DNA from: Roseiarcus sp963779095
GTDB taxonomy: Bacteria > Pseudomonadota > Alphaproteobacteria > Rhizobiales > Beijerinckiaceae
Direction of reading: 5' to 3'
Length of the DNA: 64,000 bases
Assembly (NCBI GenBank): GCA_963779095.1
Contig: CAVZWU010000011.1
Coordinates: 880,705 to 944,704, forward strand
Of the stretch, positions 57,958-64,000 are shown piece by piece. Position 1 is the stretch's first letter. Every line of letters starts with the position of its first letter. Under the pieces are notes generated by a model. It was not told the origin of the DNA, ran no database searches, and saw only the letters and a list, made by a program, of their open reading frames with translations. The translations under genes and the position numbers were made by a program.

Positions 57958-58180
57958 CACCAAACTGGGCAAGATCGAACTGGCATCCTCGCGGGGCGCC
58001 GCGCGGCAAGGAGCAATGAGAACGAGCCTGAACGCTTTCGGTTCAACCTGAGATTGAAGAGCAGATTTTTTTATTTTTTTCGGCCGCAACCCATTGAAAA
58101 GTCCCGATTCGGACGAATAAAACCAAGCAAATCCAAGCTTTCTTGCTTGGATTTATTTGGTTTTGCTTGGTTTTATTTGG
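57929..58180 (+). ncRNA. element C: promoter plus structured-repeat unit with a different hairpin word
   Basis: Third copy of the family seen at 3108 and 11455. The conserved block AACCCATTGAAAAGTCCCGATTC (58088-58113) agrees with copy A at 24 of 26 positions, but the array uses another word: AAATCCAAGC (58129-58138), TTTCTT, GCTTGGATTT (58145-58154), enclosed by AAAACCAAGC (58119-58128) and GCTTGGTTTT (58165-58174), both perfect complements. Thus the pairing is kept while nearly every paired base differs from A and B. The middle region has GGCAAGGAGCAATGAG in place of the GAAGGAGGA of A and B. It ends 14 bp before the convergent SDR stop. Confidence 0.45.
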
Positions 58181-58193
58181 GTCGGATACAACC

Positions 58194-58937
58194 CTACATG
58201 GCAAATCCGCCGTCGACGATGAAGGCCTGGCCGGTGGCGAAGGCGCTCTCGTCGGAGGCGAGATAGACGGCGATGGCGGCGATCTCCTCCGCCTTGCCGA
58301 GCCGGCCCATCGGCTGGCGGTCGACGAAGGCCTGGCGCACTTTCTCGACCGGCTCGCCGCTCGAGCGGCTCAGCGTCGCGATGCGCTGCTCGAGCGAGGG
58401 GCTCTCGATCGTGCCGGGACAGATCGCGTTGCAGCGCACGCCCTTGCGGATGAAGTCGGCCGCCACCGACTTGGTGAGGCCGATCACCGCGGCTTTCGAG
58501 GCGCCGTAGACGTAGCGGTTGGGGATGCCGCGCACCGAGGAGGCGCCAGACGAGATGTTGACGATCGAGCCTTTGCCTTTCTCCAGCATTCCCGGGAGAA
58601 AGGCGCGGATCGTGCGGTGCATCGACTTGACGTTGAGATCGAACGAGAAGTCCCAGTCGGCGTCCGAGGTGGTGAGGACCGTCCCGTGGTGAACGAAGCC
58701 GGCGCAGTTGAAGAGGACGTCGATCGGCCCGATCTCGCGCGCGAGCGCTTCGACCGCCTCGGTCGAGCGCACGTCGAGCTTGCGCGTCTCGGCGTCAAGG
58801 CCAGCGAGCCCGGCGAGGTCGATGTCGGTTGCGATGACGCGCGCGCCCTCGCGCGCAAAGGCCTCCGCCGTCGCGCGCCCGATCCCCGCCGCCGCCGCCG
58901 TCAACACCGCCGACTTCCCCGCCAATCGTCCAGCCAT
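58194..58937 (-). CDS. SDR family oxidoreductase
   Basis: 247-aa short-chain dehydrogenase. Cofactor motif AGKSAVLTAAAAGIGRATAEAFA (TGxxxGIG variant with Ala), NAG replaced by FNCAGF, catalytic Ser in NISSGASSVRG and YxxxK as YVYGASKAA, then CNAICPGTIESP and the C-terminal SDESAFATGQAFIVDGGFAM. Close to 3-hydroxybutyrate or 2-keto-3-deoxy-L-fuconate dehydrogenases; exact substrate not decidable. Frame is intact. Confidence 0.88.
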   Translation of the reverse strand: MAGRLAGKSAVLTAAAAGIGRATAEAFAREGARVIATDIDLAGLAGLDAETRKLDVRSTEAVEALAREIGPIDVLFNCAGFVHHGTVLTTSDADWDFSFDLNVKSMHRTIRAFLPGMLEKGKGSIVNISSGASSVRGIPNRYVYGASKAAVIGLTKSVAADFIRKGVRCNAICPGTIESPSLEQRIATLSRSSGEPVEKVRQAFVDRQPMGRLGKAEEIAAIAVYLASDESAFATGQAFIVDGGFAM

Positions 58938-59046
58938 GTAGGCCGCTCCTTCCCATCTCGATCCCGCGGCCGTTGGACGCCGCCGAGCCGAGCTTCTAGG
59001 CGAGATCCGGCTGCGTTCCTAGTGGGACCGCGCCTTTGCCGCGCGG

Positions 59047-59250
59047 CTAACCGCACGGACCGGCTTCGTAGCAAAACCGTAGTCGCTCACCGTCAGTCTT
59101 GCTCAGACGCTCGACAAGCTTGCTTACGTGATCGGCGCGGTTCGGAAAATTGCCGAGATGGCGCACCTCACCACCGCGCGCCCCCTCGGCAACCGCGACC
59201 GAAATCGTCGCCTTGTGGACATTCATTCCCACGAAGATGGTATCGTGCAT
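59047..59250 (-). mobile_element. remnant of an IS110-family transposase
   Basis: 67 codons encode MHDTIFVGMNVHKATISVAVAEG...EVRHLGNFPNRADHVSKLVERL...LRFCYEAGPCG, the DEDD-type N-terminus of IS110 transposases; it stops at TAG where the family continues GYGL. Catalytic Asp of the first motif appears replaced by Asn (VGMNVHK). The rest of the element is absent, so it cannot move. Confidence 0.8.
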
Positions 59251-59594
59251 CAGGTCCGTCCCCCATGTCTGAGGCTCTGCGCCGGCCTATCCGTCGCGAT
59301 CCTCGAAGGGGACATTCCGTGGGACGGACCGCCAGATGTTTCACACGGCGCTCGCGGGCGCCGCCGCTTGGTCACCGCAGGCCAAACTTCATCTTTCTCG
59401 CGCCGTTCGGCTCATGGGCAGGGTCATGCGCGCGCACGGCTTCCCGGAAATTCGCCGGCGGGTCAGGCTTTCTCAATGGAATGCGGTCCCTGGCGAGTTG
59501 CCAACGCGCCAGGCCGCGGGCATAGCTTCGTCAGACCGATCGTCGTCGCTGGTTGAGCGAGCAGCAACGGCGAAGCGCGACAAGGGAGGAAAGC

Positions 59595-60641
59595 ATGACC
59601 ACGAACATTCGCAGGCGACACGGAACGTCATGGATGACGATAACGGCGTGCGCCGTCGCCGCTTGGGCGCTGGCGTTCGGTCCGGCGTCCGCGGACGACA
59701 AGATCATCGTCGGGTTGATCACGAAGACCAACACCAATCCGTTCTTCGCGAAAATGAAGGAAGGCGCAGAGGCGAAGGCGAAGGAACTCGGGGTCGACTT
59801 TCGCAGCTTCGCCGGCAAGTACGATGGCGACAATACCGGCCAGGTGGACGCGATCGAGCAACTGATGAACGCCGGCGCCAAGGCGATCCTCATCACCCCG
59901 AGCGACACCAAGGCGATCGTTCCGTCGATCGAGCGGGCGCGTAAGGCCGGGATTCTGGTGATCGCGCTCGACACGCCGCTCGATCCTCCGAGCGCCGCCG
60001 ACGCGACCTTCGCGACCGACAACCTCAAGGCCGGCGAACTCATAGGCCAATGGGCGGCCAAGACGCTCGGCGACAAGGCCAAGGACGCTCACATCGCCTA
60101 TATTGACGCGCTCGTCGATCAGCCCTCCGTGGATAGAATGCGCGATTTCGGCTTCTCGAAGGGCTTCGGGATCAAGAACTCGAACTGGAAGCAATACGGT
60201 CACGAGACCGACAAGCGCGTCGCCGGCCATCAGTGGGGCGGGGGCGCGGAGGCCGGCTCACGCACCGCGATGGAGACGCTGCTTCAGAAGGATCCGAACA
60301 TCAACGTCGTCTATACGATCAACGAGCCGACCGCGGCCGGCGCCTATGGCGCGCTGAGGGCGGCCGGCAAGGATGCGCTCATCGTATCGGTCGACGGCGG
60401 ATGCCCGGGAGTCAAGAACGTGGCCGCCGGCGTCATTGGCGCGACCGCCCAGCAATATCCGCTGCTGATGGCCTCGAAGGGCGTCGAGGCGGCTGTCGAG
60501 TACGCCAAGACGGGCAAGAAGCCGCAGCCGAGCCCTGGTCTCGATTTCTACAACACCGGCGTCTCGCTCGTCACGGACAAGCCGGTCAAGGGCGTTCCGT
60601 CGATCTCGTCGAAGGAAGGCTTGGCGAAGTGCTGGGGCTGA
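59595..60641 (+). CDS. frcB: fructose-type sugar-binding protein, FrcB-like
   Basis: 348-aa periplasmic binding protein. ATG 59595 follows GGGAGGA; signal ends GPASA. The mature part closely follows the rhizobial FrcB pattern: ITKTNTNPFFAKMKEGAEAKAKELG, ILITPSDTKAIVPSIERAR, VIALDTPLDPPSAADATFATDNLKAGELIGQWAAKTLG, TINEPTAAGAYGAL, SVDGGCPGVKNVAAGVIGATAQQYPLLMA. Family likeness suggests fructose (also ribose or mannose). No permease or ATPase gene lies next to it, so the transporter is incomplete or encoded elsewhere. The symbol is by family likeness. Confidence 0.8.
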   Translation: MTTNIRRRHGTSWMTITACAVAAWALAFGPASADDKIIVGLITKTNTNPFFAKMKEGAEAKAKELGVDFRSFAGKYDGDNTGQVDAIEQLMNAGAKAILITPSDTKAIVPSIERARKAGILVIALDTPLDPPSAADATFATDNLKAGELIGQWAAKTLGDKAKDAHIAYIDALVDQPSVDRMRDFGFSKGFGIKNSNWKQYGHETDKRVAGHQWGGGAEAGSRTAMETLLQKDPNINVVYTINEPTAAGAYGALRAAGKDALIVSVDGGCPGVKNVAAGVIGATAQQYPLLMASKGVEAAVEYAKTGKKPQPSPGLDFYNTGVSLVTDKPVKGVPSISSKEGLAKCWG

Positions 60642-60666
60642 GTTCGCGAACGCATGTCTGAAGAGG

Positions 60667-60693
60667 GCCGGCGGCGCCCAGTCCGCCGCCGGC
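60667..60693 (+). terminator. GC-rich hairpin after the frcB-like gene
   Basis: GCCGGCGGC (60667-60675), 9-nt loop, GCCGCCGGC (60685-60693): a 9-bp perfect stem 26 bp after the stop. Only a weak TCAAAT tail follows, so it may be a terminator or an mRNA-stabilising hairpin. Confidence 0.5.
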
Positions 60694-61091
60694 GTCAAAT
60701 ATCCACGAAGCGGCCTTTGTAAAGCGATGATGTTGTATATTTTACAATTCATTGCCAGCCGTTGTAAATATAATAGATCATCAAATTTCGCTATGCATAT
60801 GAAGTTGCAAAATTATAGCATCTTTGACGAGCGTTCACCGGGTCGCGCGATTCGCTCCGAGTTGCGCAAGGAGAGGTCCGCTAGCGCTTTTCACGGGCGA
60901 GGCGCGAGATTTCGGCGTTAAGCGGCGAACGACTGAACGACTCGGCAATGGCGCCGCAAGCCATTGATATAGCTCAAAACCGACTCGGCAATTCGCCGGC
61001 TCGCGCTCGCTCGGAAGGAGAATCGATCAGGCGAATTCCGTGTGAGCTCCTCAAATTATGGCGTCGCGCGCTTGTCCGCGCAGCCGTCGCC
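60694..61091. other. intergenic region with an AT-rich operator-like segment
   Basis: About 400 bp. The part from 60717 to 60830 is strikingly AT-rich and contains TTGTAAA, TTGTATATTTTACAA (imperfect palindrome) and TTGTAAATATAAT within 60 bp. Further on a CGACTCGGCAAT unit occurs twice (about 60939 and 60979). No open frame looks genic. Confidence 0.5.
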
Positions 61092-62672
61092 CTAAGCCCG
61101 CCAGGGAAAGGTCCAGGTCTCGGTCAGCGCCTTTGGCCCCGCGCGCAGGAAGACGCGCAGGTCCGTGCTCTGGCCCGGATCGACCGCGACGTCGACGCCG
61201 GCGCGAAACCCCCGGATATGGGTATTGGGAGTGAGGAACGTGCGCAGGATTCGTCCAGCCGACGCTGTCGCGACCGTCTCCACGAGCGAGGGGTCGCTCA
61301 TGTAATAGGACAAATCGCCGCCTGAGAAGTCGATGAGGAATCGTATCGCCCCCGGCGGCGGCGCTTCGGGCGCGCCAAGCGCGTGCGCGGCGACGCGGAA
61401 GGTCCCGACCGCGCGGCCTCCGGGTGTCAGGCTCTGATCCATCGCCATCGCCGTGATGCGATAGCCGTAGACGAGCGACTTGCCGACCTCGAGCCCCTGC
61501 TTTGGCGCCCAGGCGACGACGATATTGTCGTTCGTCTCGTCACTGGTCGGCAACTCGACCAGCTCCACCTTGCCCTCGCCCCATCCTTCATGCGGCTCGA
61601 TCCAGTAGCTCGGCCTCAGTTCATAGGCGAGCTCGAGGTCCTGATAGTCGCTGAAATTGCGATCGCGCTGCAAAAGCCCGAAGCCGCGCGGGTTGGTGTC
61701 GAGGAAGACGGAGACGCTCGGCTTCGCCGGGTTGCTGAGCGGCCGCCAGATCCACTCGCCTGCGCCAGTGTGCATGAGAAGGCCATCGGAATCATGCAAT
61801 TCGCCGCGGAAGTCGTCGGCGAAGCGCCGGTCGGCCTTGCCGACGAAATACATCGACGACAGTGGCGCGAGACCCAGCGCAGGCGTCGCTTTGCGCGCGA
61901 ACAGCGTGACGTTCGCGTCGATAAAGGTCTCCTGGCCGGGGTTCAGATCGAAGCGGAAGGCGCCGGTCGCCGATTCGCCGTCGAGCAGCGCGTAGATGAC
62001 GACATGCTCGGCCATGGCGTCAGGCGTCTCGATCCAGAATTCGCGAAAGAACGGGAACTCCTCGTTGCGGCGCGGGGCGGCGCCGACCGCAAGGCCCCGC
62101 GCCGAGAGGCCGTAGCGCTGCCCGCGGCCGAGGAAGCGAAAGTAGCTTGCGCCGAGAAACGCGATCACTTCGTCCCAGACGTGCGGGGCGTTGATCGGAA
62201 AGCGCAGCCGAAAGCCGGCGAAGCCGAGGTTGACCGGCAGAGCGCCAAGCTTGGTGTGGCCATAATCGAATAGATTGGCGGCGTAGGGGATCGGCGCCGG
62301 GATGCCGTCGCGCAATACGTTGACGACCACCGGGCGCTTGTACAGATGCCCGAGATGGAACAGTTCGAGGCGGAAATTGGCGCCCTCCTGGCCGAGCAGG
62401 GGCTTATCGGATTTGAAACGGATGTCGCGCCAGCCGTCGAAATCGAGGGTCGCCAGGCCGTCGGGCAACGGCGGAATCGAACTGTCGAAGGGCGCGGCGG
62501 CGAGATCGCGCGCCCGCTTCACGACGTCCGGGTAGCCGAACGGCGCCGGCGCTGCGGCGGCGGCGAGCGGCGCATCGGTCTGTGCGGCGGCGCGGCCAAC
62601 CAGACGCGCGCCGGAAGCAGCCACGATACTGACGAGCAGCGCCCGGCGGGACAGGTCATGCATGTCGGTCAT
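61092..62672 (-). CDS. opgG: periplasmic glucan biosynthesis protein OpgG/MdoG family
   Basis: 526-aa OpgG/OpgD family protein from ATG 62672: MTDMHDLSRRALLVSIVAASGARLVGRAAA, a twin-arginine-type export signal. Domain marks are FDGWRDIRFKSDKPL, FRLELFHLGHLYKRPVVVNVL, FGYPDVVKRARDLAAAPF, YFVGKADRRFADDFRGELHDSDGLLMHTGAGEWIWRPL and NPRGFGLLQRDRNFSDYQDLE (typical loops). The proteins shape osmoregulated periplasmic glucan backbones; a Tat signal is more like OpgD, so that is the alternative. The glycosyltransferase opgH is not adjacent. Confidence 0.9.
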   Translation of the reverse strand: MTDMHDLSRRALLVSIVAASGARLVGRAAAQTDAPLAAAAAPAPFGYPDVVKRARDLAAAPFDSSIPPLPDGLATLDFDGWRDIRFKSDKPLLGQEGANFRLELFHLGHLYKRPVVVNVLRDGIPAPIPYAANLFDYGHTKLGALPVNLGFAGFRLRFPINAPHVWDEVIAFLGASYFRFLGRGQRYGLSARGLAVGAAPRRNEEFPFFREFWIETPDAMAEHVVIYALLDGESATGAFRFDLNPGQETFIDANVTLFARKATPALGLAPLSSMYFVGKADRRFADDFRGELHDSDGLLMHTGAGEWIWRPLSNPAKPSVSVFLDTNPRGFGLLQRDRNFSDYQDLELAYELRPSYWIEPHEGWGEGKVELVELPTSDETNDNIVVAWAPKQGLEVGKSLVYGYRITAMAMDQSLTPGGRAVGTFRVAAHALGAPEAPPPGAIRFLIDFSGGDLSYYMSDPSLVETVATASAGRILRTFLTPNTHIRGFRAGVDVAVDPGQSTDLRVFLRAGPKALTETWTFPWRA

Positions 62673-62743
62673 TGAGGCTGGGCGATCAGGTTGGTGTTGC
62701 GCGGCGCTCGGGCGGAGGCGACAGGCCGGCCGCGCCGAGCCGG

Positions 62744-63367
62744 TCACGGCCACGGCGCAAATGAGCCGCCGCCGGGGTTGGTGTGCACGATCGCTTCGAG
62801 GCCCATACTGAAATTCGACGTGAGGCGGTAGTTGACGCCGACGCCGAACGTGCCAACCGCCTGCACTGCGCCGGGACCGGAGAATACGCTGTTCACCGCG
62901 TCGCTTGCATTGAACGCGCCGCCGCCGAAACGCGTCGCCCGAACGAAATCGACGCCGGTGATGAGGTAGGGCGTCACCCGGCCGAAATTGTAACCGACAA
63001 TGGCCGAGCCGCCGGCGAAGGCGCCGCCCGTGAACTGAGAATAGCCCGGACCCGCCTGGAGGAACGGCATGTAGCCGGTCGAGGCCTGCACGCCGAGCAT
63101 GATTCCGTTGTCGAACACGTGCTCATAACTCAAGTCAGTCTCGCCGCCGACGCCCCCCTTAACCCCCTTGCCTCCCCACACCGAGATTCCCGCGCCAACC
63201 GACAGGCCCGACCAATAATCGGGCGCGACCTCGGGCGCGCCGGGGCCGAGCGCAGGATAAGTCGACGGGGCGCTCGGAAGATCAGCAGCGGCGGCCAGCG
63301 GGGCTTCGAGCGATACCGCGGCCACGCACACGCAGGCGGCGGGAAGACAAGCGATTACGGTGCGCAT
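62744..63367 (-). CDS. outer-membrane beta-barrel protein, Omp25-like
   Basis: 207-aa protein. ATG 63367: MRTVIACLPAACVCVAAVSLEAPLAAAADLPSAP, an export signal ending AAA with the following DLP motif common to rhizobial Omp25/31 proteins. The body has alternating hydrophobic strands and the ending MGLEAIVHTN rather than a typical terminal Phe (ends GGGSFAPWP). Shorter than usual but with about eight strands; probably a small barrel. It is 71 bp upstream of the opgG gene on the same strand and may be co-transcribed. Confidence 0.75.
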   Translation of the reverse strand: MRTVIACLPAACVCVAAVSLEAPLAAAADLPSAPSTYPALGPGAPEVAPDYWSGLSVGAGISVWGGKGVKGGVGGETDLSYEHVFDNGIMLGVQASTGYMPFLQAGPGYSQFTGGAFAGGSAIVGYNFGRVTPYLITGVDFVRATRFGGGAFNASDAVNSVFSGPGAVQAVGTFGVGVNYRLTSNFSMGLEAIVHTNPGGGSFAPWP

Positions 63368-63885
63368 GATCCTATCTTGTATCACAGCTTGGCGCGCCAA
63401 GCATTGCGGTTTCGACTGCGGCATATTGATGGCGGCGCGCTGTGGTCCAACGACTGCAGGGGTCCGATGAAAAACGCTGCGCCGACGCCTTGGCTTATGA
63501 TTGCGGCCAGGACCGCTTTGTCCGGGCGCAGCCGAGCCAGCCCCACCCAAGCCGCCGGCTGGGCGCGGCGGCCAAGCAGGTTCAGGCAAAACCCGATACG
63601 TCCAAGCGAGTTGGCTTGGACCTGGCTGGCCTTCTCGTCCCAACCAGCCTTTCGCTGGGTTACTGCAATTCCAGCTCAAAATCCCACCTCATCTCCGCTT
63701 CTTGCCAAACGCCGCAACTCCGTCGCTCTCTTTTTCCGCCAGCGCCCGAGGGCGAGGTCCGGTTCCGAACAATGCGAACACGATGACACAGACTTCTGAA
63801 TTACGCAAGCGCCATCGACAAGGGCAGGTCTCGCGCGGCCGTAGCGCCTGCGGCTTGGACGCTTCCCGTTGAAAGCTTCCGGCAC
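63368..63885. other. intergenic region between omp gene and tRNA promoter
   Basis: Over 500 bp with no convincing gene; short frames overlap on both strands without ribosome sites or family likeness. It must contain the promoter of the omp/opgG pair, which I could not place. Confidence 0.45.
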
Positions 63886-63915
63886 TGGACAAGGCGCGGC
63901 CAGGACGCCTATAAG
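63886..63915 (+). promoter_or_regulatory. probable tRNA-Phe promoter
   Basis: TGGACA at 63886-63891 and TATAAG at 63910-63915 with an 18-bp spacer, 31 bp upstream of the tRNA. The GC-rich discriminator-like CCCCCC follows the -10 box. Confidence 0.5.
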
Positions 63916-63945
63916 CCCCCCGCTCCGTCTCGATGACGCCAGCCC

Positions 63946-64000
63946 GCCCAGGTAGCTCAGTTGGTAGAGCACGTGACTGAAAATCACGGTGTCGGTGGTT
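63946..64000 (+). tRNA. tRNA-Phe(GAA), cut by the window end
   Basis: Acceptor GCCCAGG, TA, D-arm GCTC-AGTTGGTA-GAGC, anticodon arm CGTGA-CTGAAAA-TCACG with anticodon GAA, then variable GTGTC and the start of the T-arm (GGTGGTT). The 3' part lies outside the window. The canonical arm structure leaves little doubt on identity. Confidence 0.95.

Noticed and set aside
57989..58050. Short peptide gene with AAGGAG-ATG inside element C (MRTSLNAFGST)
   Set aside because: No matching start codon or frame exists in copies A and B, so a conserved peptide is not supported.
57577..58266. A 229-codon frame spanning the gap and element C
   Set aside because: No ribosome site, Arg-rich composition, crosses the consensus promoter and hairpins, no family resemblance.
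63676..63987. A 103-codon minus-strand frame overlapping the tRNA
   Set aside because: It overlaps the tRNA-Phe gene antisense and the tRNA promoter, and has no family likeness.

Overview
The window is GC-rich bacterial DNA, densely coding on both strands. Gene content points to an alphaproteobacterium of the order Hyphomicrobiales (Rhizobiales), possibly near the Beijerinckiaceae/Methylocystaceae. The clues are a FrcB-type fructose-binding protein of the rhizobial kind, an OpgG glucan protein, an L,D-transpeptidase next to a DUF882 peptidase, PobA, and the style of the TPR repeats. The placement is an inference from protein families.

Layout. 1-9 kb: end of a TMEM175-like channel, pobA, an ABC1/UbiB-like kinase, an M3 oligopeptidase, a sigma-54 response regulator and a YcbB-type L,D-transpeptidase. 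9-16 kb: a DUF882 peptidase, a probable quinone/electrophile-response operon (nitroreductase, wrbA, doxX) divergent from a LysR regulator, and an orphan TAXI-type binding protein. 16-24 kb: a sugar ABC transporter operon ending in an AhpD-like gene, converging on rpsA. 24-27 kb: a DUF4126 protein, an NRAMP-family transporter, an alpha/beta hydrolase and an alkyltransferase-like protein. 27-31 kb: the ilvB - threonine dehydratase - ilvN operon, preceded by a readable attenuator. 31-38 kb: a MetE-core protein, a quinone-reductase-like enzyme, a metallo-hydrolase, a CaiB-family CoA-transferase/racemase, mtnA and an ATP-grasp protein. 38-48 kb: an oligopeptide-type ABC transporter with a fused double ATPase, an Ldh2-family dehydrogenase, a Tat-exported FAD oxidase and a ribokinase. 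48-59 kb: an accessory stretch with a decayed DUF3800 gene, an intact IS630 element, an aldo/keto reductase, a second MetE-core gene, a DUF4062-TPR repeat gene, IS5 and IS110 remnants and an AT-richer cyclopropane-synthase-like gene. 59-64 kb: a solitary FrcB-like protein, opgG, an outer-membrane beta-barrel and the start of a tRNA-Phe gene.

Three observations stand out. (i) Three intergenic copies (about 3.1, 11.3 and 58 kb) of a roughly 250-bp unit each combine a perfect TTGACA-N17-TATA promoter, a conserved 26-nt block and a hairpin array. The array keeps its architecture while its sequence 'word' changes completely (AAACGCTAGC in two copies, AAATCCAAGC in the third). This looks like an undescribed sRNA or structured repeat family. 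(ii) The ilv operon has a 15-codon leader peptide rich in rare Leu/Ile/Val codons followed by an intrinsic terminator. (iii) About twenty genes, including essential ones, carry single-base frameshifts, nearly all +1 and mostly an extra C or G. This is best explained by insertion-biased sequence error, so the affected genes are annotated as one gene with the shift marked.
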